A DNA stretch of 64,000 nt from Kingdonia uniflora. Its lineage: Eukaryota; Streptophyta; Magnoliopsida; Ranunculales; Circaeasteraceae. The notes beneath the pieces are model-generated. The model saw only the letters and a program-made list of their open reading frames with translations, had not been told where the DNA came from and did not search any database. The stretch lies in assembly GCA_014058105.1 (NCBI GenBank), contig JACGCM010001166.1, forward strand, positions 2,728,001 through 2,792,000, given 5' to 3'. This document shows positions 56,151-64,000 of this stretch, piece after piece. Each line of letters starts with the position of its first letter. Positions within the stretch are counted from its first letter, which is position 1. The position numbers and the translations under genes were made by a program.

Positions 56151-57480
56151 TAAAGCTAGGCAGAAGTTTGGCAAATTTCTTTGAAGAGGTCCTTTTGTAG
56201 CATGATGTAATTTGGCCATCCTTCTTGTGTTTTTTTTTCCTTTTTCAAATTTGATAATGTATAAATGGCGAGCCTGACATTGTCCCTGGTCGTCTTCCTT
56301 TATCCTTGTTTCCTCCTCGAAGATTTTTTGAACATTGATGACGTATTTGTGAAGTCATCCTGCCAGAACATTTCGGTGGAAGATTTGCAAAAAGAAATAG
56401 CAACTATCGGTTTCATGATGGTACATATTATAATATTGACACACATGCTTGTTTGGCACGTCAGCAATCTCCTGGTCTTCTTATAAGAGTTCATCTTCCC
56501 TTAGGATGGGTAAGATGTTGGATAGGGTGGCAGTCATTAGTGGTAGGATCGGGATTGGCCTATCCTTCTTCCTGTCTTTACCTTTAAAGTTTTCATTAGG
56601 TCGACCAAGCCGTTTAATGATACTATTGCTTGTCTGTTCCGAGATAGTTGGTGAAATAACATCACTAGAATGAATGACAAATGGGCTTTTCATTTTATCT
56701 TTATTTGATCTCTCAAGCTTCATGTAATTGCTGACTACATCTAAAATCTATATCACTACATTTATCTTATGAAGTGTCAGCACTTCTCTAACCTTGGAGT
56801 CAATGTGAAGAGCTGAAGTGAATTCATGCACCGTGATCTTTGGATATGAGTTTCCAATCTTTCTTGTTTCTTGTAAAAATTGTTTGTAAGAGTTTGCTAA
56901 GCTTTCTTTTGATCCTTGCTCAGAAAAAGAAACTGAATTAACAATCTCTTCTCGCTCCTAAGCATGGGCGCAATTTTCTTCAAACAAAAGTTGTAATTGA
57001 GCAAAATTGGTTATCGACTATTTGGGAATAGTGTAAAACCATCTGACAGGTTCCTCTTTAAGACACATGTTAAACATGTGACATAACATGTGGTTGAATT
57101 TTGAGTGGAGTCTAACTGCGGCTTTGAAATGTCTCACATGAGTGAGCGGGTCAATGAGACATACATAGAAAGGAAATTTGGGCATGTGGAAGTTTTCAGG
57201 AATAAGCATGTTCTTGAGGTGAGGGGAGATAGGGTTTGTCTTGATACTATCACAGATCGATCTTCAACTTGGATTGTTGGTATTGAAAGCCTAGTTCCTT
57301 GTATTCAAATTGTCCAAGGTGATGAAATACGGGGCGACCTGAGGTGCTATCATAGGTACGTAAGGGTCAAAGTCCCCTTTCCCTTTAGGGCTCAATCTTT
57401 CTCTTACGGGTCGTCTTGGAAGAGGTGGTGGGGTCTGACTACTATTCGCTGACTACCCTGAGTGATTAATACTGATGAGG
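56150..57480 (-). pseudogene. Gag of element C, capsid and zinc-knuckle parts
   Basis: Capsid core at 57018-57209: MPKFPFYVCLIDPLTHVRHF, LCHMFNMCLKEEPVRWFYTI, matching the retrotransposon gag pattern (P.F..Y....DP..H...F, then A..WF). The C-terminal part near 56390-56460 has CQYYNMYHHETDSCYFF, a CX2-3..HX4C-type knuckle followed by a LHKYV phrase typical of Tat-like gag. Confidence 0.75.
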
Positions 57481-57949
57481 TAAGTCCAAAATGTTATGAC
57501 GTTTTATCTAGATTCCATGATCGGCTCCTCAAAGTTTGGTGTGATTCCTCTCTTTGTGATCCAATGGCCCTCTAAGAGGCTTTGGACTGATGATCACTTC
57601 AGACTTGGATGAGTAACCCTAGATGAGTGGTGAATCGATCAGCTTGTTGTTTCTTTTTTTACCCTTCAAAAGTTAAAGGTATATGAATATACAATCAAGA
57701 TAAAGAGAGATCACCCCACCATCACATATCTCTATCTACCCTTTAATCAAATTCGTAATATCTTTATATCTTTCGATTGTCTTTGTGAAACATTTAAGAG
57801 ACGGCTTATTACATACTCGGCTGGGGGCAACCGAAAAGAAGGAAGATTTACAATTTTTATTTTTTAAAAGTCAAGTATCGATCTAATATATAATAGAATT
57901 GCCCTTGCTACACTTTTACAAGTCTTTGGCTTCTTAAAATCTAAGAAGT

Positions 57950-58250
57950 AGTCACAGTTCCCATTATTTTTTTCCCTCTTCCGCCGGTCAAGAATTCAGC
58001 GAGTTATATCAGCAGAAAGAATAAGACAATTCGAGTTTTGTGTTGATCAGGCGGTACCCAGATTTGAACTGGGGAAAATAGATTTGCAGTCCCCCGCCTT
58101 ACCACTCGGTCATGCCTCCAAAATAATACATTGCTGGAACTACGCCCCCCTCCCTTTTGAAAAAGAAGAAGTGGATTTTTAGTCAATGAATAAAAATTTC
58201 AGGTTAATTTTGAACCTTTAACAATTGCCTTTGAATTCATGAAAGGTTCT
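57950..58250 (-). other. Organelle-derived insert containing a tRNA-Cys
   Basis: Base composition and the presence of a prokaryote-type tRNA-Cys (58049-58119) set this stretch apart inside gag. Flanks such as caagaattcagcgagttata and tgaattcatgaaaggttctt do not resemble the retroelement. Whether it is plastid or mitochondrial is unsettled. Edges are approximate. Confidence 0.55.
58049..58119 (-). tRNA. trnC-GCA: tRNA-Cys (GCA), organelle type, likely inactive copy
   Basis: 71 bases. Reads GGAGGCATGACCGAGTGGT at the 5' end, anticodon GCA (58085-58087) in loop CTGCAAA, T arm CCCAG-TTCAAAT-CTGGG perfect, 3' end TACCGCCT. The acceptor stem has 5 of 7 pairs (A3-G70 and C6-A67 mismatched) and the anticodon stem has one mismatch, so it has drifted. 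It resembles plastid trnC but the first bases (GGAGGC) differ from the usual GGCG; the bacterial-like second mitochondrial trnC described from sugar beet is an alternative source. No CCA is encoded. Confidence 0.7.
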
Positions 58251-58370
58251 TGAAGTCAACGCAAGCTTTCCATCTCCTTCTTATTAGGTTGGCTTTGCTG
58301 CTCCAGAGCTTTTTCTCCTCTCGTCTCTTTCGACTTGGAGGGCATGTGCGTGAACCTTCAGATCTTCGTG

Positions 58371-58514
58371 CTACTGCACTCTTTCGGAATCCATATATTT
58401 TCGAAGTTCGAGAACACCATTTTGTAAGTTGACGATCTCCGACAATACTGTGGTGGCGGTACCCTCGTTTTTCCTCTGAGTACTGGTGGTACTTCGAAGG
58501 TTCATATTAGTCAT
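58371..58514 (-). pseudogene. Gag N-terminus of element C
   Basis: ATG at 58512-58514; MTNMNLRSTTSTQRKNEG then VNLQNGVLELRKYMDS, a helical start as in other Tat-like gag proteins. It is cut off by a stop (58371) shortly before the organelle insert. Confidence 0.6.
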
Positions 58515-58559
58515 GATAGTTAATCGGTAAGGATAAATGTTTGATAGAAAAAAAAGTGG

Positions 58560-58582
58560 ATCTTCCCACACACGACGCCAAT
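58560..58582 (-). other. Primer-binding site of element C
   Basis: Minus strand ATTGGCGTCGTGTGTGGGA next to the LTR end, a decayed TGGCGCCGTCTGTGGGA-type site. Confidence 0.65.
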
Positions 58583-59353
58583 TGTAATGGTGAGTTTTCT
58601 GATAGGTAAGCTTTGCCAATACATTCAGGTAATGATATGAAATTCAAATGTAACCAGAAAAAAACACATAATACTTTACGTTGAAAACTCAGAAAAACCA
58701 GAGAAAAACCACGACCTCAATGAGGATTTGGATGTAAGATTTACTATATTGTTAATTTATTACACTTACAAAGAAAGTGATATTGAGGGTGTGTAAAAAG
58801 AATTATCTATCCCTACTATTGTATGCTCTGCCTGTATTTAAAGTACATACAAGTAGCTATAAAGTTAGAAAATTTCTTTTATATTTCAGGTAGGTGGGCG
58901 ATCTTGGTATAGTTCGTGCAACAACTATATTTGACCAAGTGTAACGGTTGCTGTAGATGATCGAACTCTATAGTTGTAGGTAAAAGTGTTTTCGACTTGT
59001 AAATCTGTGCGCGATATGCCTTCGACATGACTCTAATAGATTATCTTGTTGAACCTAAGAAATATGCTACTACAATTGCCTCATTCTCAATGAAAGTACT
59101 TGTGGGTATACCGAGACAAATATTTTTGAACTTATGATGTTAACTCTGTCCTGGAAAAGAATTTGTGTGGCAAGAATCCTGTGATTGGTGGGATGAATTC
59201 AGGAAAAGCATCTACAATTTTTACTATATATTCTCTCATATATCTTTGTTTCCTCTATAAATAGCCATCATCTTTGCTAGAGGAGATACAAAATGGCTTC
59301 TACAATGGTGAGGACTAGGTCTCGTTGCCAGCAAGATGAAGAGGAAGGTCGCA
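58583..59353 (-). repeat. 5' LTR of element C
   Basis: Starts TGTAATGG; contains the antisense TATA and the first codons of the antisense frame (59293-59352), which then break off at the LTR edge. Outer end set where homology to 47044 stops. Confidence 0.7.
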
Positions 59354-60800
59354 TTTGTATCAAGCTAATATTATTTTACTTTTATGCAGGTAAGAAGGAT
59401 ATTAAAAGTGTTAAGTATAGAGATAAAGAATATCCCTTTGGAGAATTTCCAAGGGGGTGGGGGGATCAATTGAGTGAGAGAGAGCCTCTAAAAAGTTTAA
59501 TAGGTATTGAGCAACTATACTAGCTATTATAGACCTTTAGCAAGATTGAAAAAGTGGGGTAGATCTTCTTCTTACTCAATGGTTACTATTTATATACAGG
59601 TATTGCTTGTAGTAGAAAGCATTAGAATCAGATTGGTGGGGAAAATATTTTTTTCTTTATTAGCAGAGTTATGGATGATTTAGAAGGTCTTTTGGTCAGA
59701 GATACAAAGTATAAGATAAGTTTGAGCTGGTAGTACCCTCACTTAATTTGAATTTTGATAAGCTTTAACCAAAGATGTTACCATTTTTGTGTTATTCATC
59801 ATATTAGGAAGAAGTTGAAAGGAGCAAAAAATGCTAAGGATATGGTTTTGAGTTGGTATTACCCTCACCTGTATTCCCTAGATTGTGTTGTTCCTACATT
59901 TCAACTTTGGAGTCCTTTCTTGGGTATTAGGAAGGTAATTGAATTAGACTGGATCTTGATCATAAGGCTAATATAATTTACATTCTTTGCTTTTGTCATG
60001 AGGGTGACTGAGTTGGTATCTTTAAAAACATATAGGATGTTATTGAGTTGGAGGTACCCGCACTAAAGTTGTTTATTTTAGATACACCAATGTAACCTTC
60101 AGACAAGCCTTTATGGTGACTTTATGATCTTTGTTTTGAATTTGATTTTTAAGGATAATTATATAGTGGTTTGGAGTTGGTGGCACCCTCAACTATATAG
60201 CTTAAATCTCTCTTCCCATGTTTATCTCAGCAAAGTAACTTGTTTCTTTTATGCTGCTAGCTCTTTTGGCATCAGGAGTTTTGGTAATTTATCTCTCATG
60301 GAAAACTTATATATCTATCCTGAATACTAGGGCACTGGAGAGTATTGTGTAAAAGTTATCAGGTATGAGAAGTATAGAGTTACCTCTAGCATCTTTAATA
60401 GCTTTTACACTATAATCATTATCAGTACCAGTGAAGTTGTAGTCATTATAGCACTAGCAGTGGTGAATATGTCTCCTTTGTGGTTTATTTTATCATGATT
60501 TGGCATAGTGAGTATATAGACACCTATTTGTATTCTTACAACAAAAAATACTTTTTGCGTGAAATTCTTAATAGGTACAAGATACATAAGATAAATGGTC
60601 AGAATAGGGTCAAGATGGGAGATTGTCAATATAGGGTCAAGATGGGAGATTGAGCAAGGTAGTGGGACCAGTAGAAATAAAGATATACAAGTTGTAAGGG
60701 GCATGTTGCAAACCAAGGTACTCTTGAAAAGATCAATTTGGGAAGCTCAATTCGGTTAATCAAAAAGATCTCCCATGACCACAGGGTGGTGAGTATGTAT
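59354..60800. other. Unassigned DNA with diverged repeats
   Basis: No known domain. A phrase gagttggtattaccctcac recurs in varied form near 59728, 59850, 60047 and 60172. A 31-bp unit (atagggtcaagatgggagat plus following bases) is duplicated head to tail at about 60606-60662. The right end leads into RT coding of the next element. Confidence 0.4.
60606..60662. repeat. Short tandem duplication
   Basis: atagggtcaagatgggagat occurs twice, 31 bp apart, without change. Confidence 0.85.
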
Positions 60801-61410
60801 AAACTACAGGAAGCTCAATTCGGCCACTCGAAAAGATCTTTTCCTCATGCCAGTCATGGACTAGATGCTTGAACATCTCACTAGTCATGAATACTACTAT
60901 TTTCTTGATAGATATTCTGGGTACAACCAAATACCCATTGCTTTGGAAGACCATGAGAAAACCATGTACACCTATCCTTTTGACACTTTTGCCATCGTCG
61001 CATGCCATTTGGGTAATGTAATGCTCCCGCCACATTTCAAAGATGTATGTTAAGCATATTCTATGATATGGCCAAACGTTTTCTAGAGGTCTTTATGGAT
61101 GACATCTCTTTGTTTGGAGATTCGTTTGACCAATGTCTGCACCACTTATCTCTTATTCATGCGAGGTGTCAATAAAAATTTTTTGTTCTAAATTGGGAAA
61201 AATGTCACTTCATGGTGAAGAAAGGCACAATATTAGGATATGTTATATCAGCAAATAGAGTCAAAGTAGATAAAGCCAAGATAGATGTCGTAACTATCCT
61301 CCTATCCCCACGAACGTCTTGGGGTATGCAGGATTTTACTGACATTTTTTTCTAGAGTTTAGTAAAATCGCTCGACCCCTTAACAATCTACTCGCCAAGG
61401 ATACCATCTT
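60800..61410 (+). pseudogene. Athila-type reverse transcriptase
   Basis: MLEHLTSHEYYYFLDRYSGY and NQIPIALEDHEKT (60865-60965), YPFDTFA, then FLEVFMDDISLFG (about 61078-61118): the active box FMDD retains both Asp. KCHFMVKKGTILGYVIS follows, then KAKI. Frameshifts near 61050, and stops near 61175 and 61352. Confidence 0.85.
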
Positions 61411-62069
61411 TCTATTCAATGATCCTTATCTTAGAGCTTTATTTTGAGAATCTCCAAACACATCTGACATCTTCACCCATTATCCAGCCTTCTAATTGGA
61501 TCAAACTTTTTGAGCTGATGTATCACACATCTGACAATGCCATTGGTGCATTTTTTGCACAAGATATTAATAACCTTCCGTGTATCATCAATTATGCCAG
61601 TCAAACTCTTAATAATGCACAACTCAATTACATAACTACAAAGAAAGAACTTATATCAATAGTATTTACTCTAGAAAATTTTAGTTCTTATCTCTTGGGT
61701 TCCTAAATGATAGTCTACATGGATCATGTTGCTACCAAACACCTTCTCTCCAAGAAGGACACCAAGTAAAGCTTAATCTGGTGGATATTATTGCTTCAGG
61801 AGTTTGAAATTAGGATTCGATATAAAAAAAAGTACCAAGAATCTGGTAGTTTACCACCTTTTTCAAATAGTCAATGATTCCCTTGATAGTTCGTAACCAA
61901 TTTGTGAGTCCTTTCCCGATGAATGTCAATCCATTCAATGTCTTCTGTACCATGGTTTATAGACATAGGGAATTATCTTGCCATAGGGTACCATCCAAGT
62001 TTTTGGACCAATAAAAATAAAAATAAATTTCTTAGTAAGGTCCGACACTTCTTTTGGGATGACCCACAT
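61411..62069 (+). pseudogene. Athila-type RNase H and start of integrase zinc region
   Basis: SSPIIQPSNWIKLFELMYHT, DNAIGAFFAQ, INYASQTLNNAQLNYITTKK, ELISIVFTLENF; then KHLLSKKDTK. VRHFFWDDPH (to about 62068) is the phrase just before the zinc finger in this lineage and is cut by the insert. Confidence 0.8.
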
Positions 62070-63205
62070 GCTAACGGTCAAAAATCCAGTCTTGTAGACA
62101 ATATTAAAATCAAGTGTCGTTCACTTTTGAACAGGACTAGAAATGGTTTTGGTTTGTGTTTTAGTAATCTAATGTTGAAAACCGCAAAAATAAAAGTTTT
62201 GGTTTTAATCAAAAATGAAGGTCTAAGGGTTTCGGATTTCATCCCTATTTACATACAATATCAATATAATTCCATACATTAATTTCCCCACTTAATTGAA
62301 ATTACAAACTTTGACCTTTTGTCGATGTAATCCCATGATTAATTATAACTCAAGTAAAATATATCATATGAACTAAGTATGTGTTAAAAACACATTCCAT
62401 GAAAGCAATGGTAATTATGAATTGTTAATTAGGATCATACCTTAGAAGAATACAATATTAATACAATTTTACTATGTCATTTGAGAATCACGAAACTCTT
62501 CCTATATCTCTACTTAAAGAGATCATTGGATGATAATGGATTTCTCCAACAATATAGTTTGGGATTTGTGATAATATGTTCAAATCTGGTTAGAGAAAAA
62601 TATAATCTACTACGTACATGATATTATACTCTAATGGCGGCTCTATCCTCACCCCTAGTGAGAATTTAGCCGGCCATTATAATAATCATACAATATAAAT
62701 AATATGATGAGAATGTGAAAAACATAATTAAGAACAAAAAAATACAAATTTTATTACTATAATAATGAGACTTACAAAATATTCCAAGTGCATCAACTTT
62801 GCTCCAACTTCTCCAACAATGATTTCTTACACTCTATTACAAATAATACTCTCAAAATTGGATGATTTTAATGATCTCACCACCTCCTCCTTTTATAGAT
62901 GAAGGAGAGGTTTCTTACATTAAATGTGAGATTGTTACCTATGCCATGAATGTACATACAAATATAACCTCCCCCGTGGGACCTATGTGCTTGACAACTC
63001 TACATCTTTCTCTAGCAGTTCATCTTTTGAGCTATACATCCCAGTGTTTGTACATATTTGGTAAATGAGCTCCATATGACCTGAAATACAAAAATTGCTT
63101 TTATAAGTCATGTTTAATAGTAAAATTATGGATAATAAACATTAAGTCATAGGGGAAAAGTGGTCACTTCACATGCCTATCACCACACTTGATCAAATAT
63201 TGCTC
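62070..63205 (-). mobile_element. Putative solo LTR (minus orientation) inside the Athila-type element
   Basis: About 1.1 kb with no coding domain. On the minus strand it has CTATAAAAGGAGG (62889-62897) with normal spacing to a T/A-rich region containing aataaaattt, the arrangement of U3-R of an LTR. It sits precisely between WDDPH and the RRCVPK segment that follows it in related proteins. Ends TG..CA and target duplications could not be fixed. Confidence 0.4.
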
Positions 63206-64000
63206 CATTCAAATTATTAGGAGATGTGTCCCAAATTTCGAGCATACCAAAATTATAGAATTCTGCAACTCCCAAGCTTGTGGTGGCCACTTCAGTTCCA
63301 AAAAACCTCTGCAAAAATTTTAATATATAGATTTTATTGGCCTATCTTATTTCATGGCACTCATAAAATTTTGCAGTATGGATTTTACAATATGGGAGCC
63401 TTGTCTCGTAGGAGTATGATGCCCCTACACCCAATTTTGATCATTGGACCCTTCGATGTTTAGGGCATAGACTTTATTGGTACCTTCACCCCATCTTTTT
63501 GGGTTCATGTACATTCTTTTAGCAGTTAACTATGTAACCAAGTGGGTCGAAACCATTCCTACTAGAACCAATGATAGTTTGGTTGCTATCGAATTTATTA
63601 AGGATAACATTTTCTCTCGTTTTGGCATGTTGATGGCAATAATTTGTGATGGGGGTCACATTTCAATAGTCAAATATTTATGAATTTTATAAAAAATATT
63701 GGAGTAACATACAAGGTTGTTATACCCTACCATCTGTAGACTAGAGGGTAAATAGAGAATTTCAATAATAAAATCAAGAATTTTCTTTAAAAAATGGTAA
63801 AGCCAAACCGCAAAGATTGATCAACTCAACTAAATGGTGCCATTTTGGCTTATCGTACTGCTTTTAAGATACTTATTGAAATGTCCCCTTACCGACTAGT
63901 CTATAAATAAATGTGTCACCTCCCAGTTGAGTTAGAATAGCGCACCTATTGGGGAATAAAGGCCTTGAATTTTGACATTAGAAAGGCCGGTTCGCATCGT
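63206..64000 (+). pseudogene. Athila-type integrase, cut by window end
   Basis: RRCVPK near 63218 (frame noise), FYWPILFHGTHKIL, GALSRRSMMPLHPILI, IDFIGTFTP (first Asp), YILLAVNYVTKWVETIPTR, FIKDNIFSRFG, ICDGGHIS (second Asp), then SYCF-like continuation, VELE at 63918. Stops and frameshifts after 63680. Confidence 0.8.

Larger units (their letters stand above)
46270..59353 (-). mobile_element. Tat-lineage Ty3/gypsy element C with two insertions
   Basis: Left LTR ~46270-47044 and right LTR ~58583-59353 share many words (ggtaa.ctttgccaata, acgacctc, agatttac, ccatcatctttgctagag). The primer site is inside the right LTR, so it runs right to left. Gag, protease, RT, two RNase H and integrase are on minus; an antisense coiled-coil gene is on plus (46984-50911). 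RT is interrupted near 54120-55050; gag is interrupted by organelle DNA near 57950-58250. Outer LTR boundaries are uncertain and no clear target duplication is seen. Confidence 0.8.
60800..64000 (+). mobile_element. Athila-type Ty3/gypsy pol, truncated by window end
   Basis: RT, RNase H and integrase in plus orientation with spelling typical of the Athila lineage (ILLAVNYVTKWVE, FIKDNIFSRFG). No second RNase H and no antisense ORF, unlike the Tat elements. LTRs are not seen. A ~1.1-kb insert splits RNase H/zinc region from integrase at about 62070-63205. Confidence 0.85.

Overview
This window is nuclear DNA of a flowering plant (probably a eudicot): A/T-rich, no intact host gene, and almost wall-to-wall nested and decayed transposable elements. 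Clade-specific clues are Tat-lineage Ty3/gypsy elements with a second (archaeal-type) RNase H and antisense ORFs, PIF/Harbinger elements, plant-only protein families (plant mobile domain, plant GH35 beta-galactosidase, granule-bound starch synthase) and an organelle-type tRNA-Cys. No ORF seen here looks like a complete working gene; most carry stops, frameshifts or lost catalytic residues, many of them explicable as C-to-T or G-to-A changes.

Layout. 1-~10060: Tat-like gypsy element A, pol on the minus strand, with a spliced coiled-coil ORF running the opposite way and five 114-bp tandem repeats where the two meet. ~10080-13150: fragments of two host genes with introns (beta-galactosidase, starch synthase) plus a tRNA-like sequence. 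13180-16700: Ty1/copia remnant. 16752-17215: piece of Harbinger element II. 17216-30983: a pol-less LTR element (1.16-kb LTRs, TSD TTAAG/TTGAG) that itself contains Harbinger element I (19934-26688). 30984-32114: second piece of Harbinger II. 32115-43479: complete Tat-like element B (LTRs, PBS, PPT, gag, pol, antisense ORF, 216-bp repeats). 43480-45542: third piece of Harbinger II with its terminal repeat. 45546-46200: LINE-ORF1-like fragment. 46270-~59353: Tat-like element C, gag interrupted by an organelle-derived tRNA-Cys segment and RT interrupted by a ~0.95-kb insert. 59354-60800: unassigned DNA with diverged repeats. 60800-64000: Athila-type gypsy pol on the plus strand, with a solo-LTR-like insert, running off the window.

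The most interesting system is the Harbinger family. It carries three genes in the order plant-mobile-domain (PMD) protein, Myb/SANT protein, and convergent DDE transposase. Seven GC-rich ~25-bp palindromes lie just inside its ends, and one promoter module is repeated in front of both the Myb and the transposase genes. Two separate insertions (I and II) keep the same PMD-Myb order next to the same terminal repeat, so PMD is an old component of the element and not a late passenger. Their stop codons fall at different places, and the sense codon is visible in the other copy. Harbinger II was cut into three pieces, now spread over 28.8 kb, by Tat-B (inside its PMD gene) and by the pol-less LTR element (upstream of its Myb gene). 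That gives a relative chronology: II oldest, then B and the LTR element, then Harbinger I inside the latter.

The three Tat-like elements all lie in the same orientation and share an uncommon plan: pol on one strand and a spliced antisense gene, with a gypsy-type-transposon-like head domain and a coiled-coil tail, on the other. All domain names come from reading translations by eye; no search was run.
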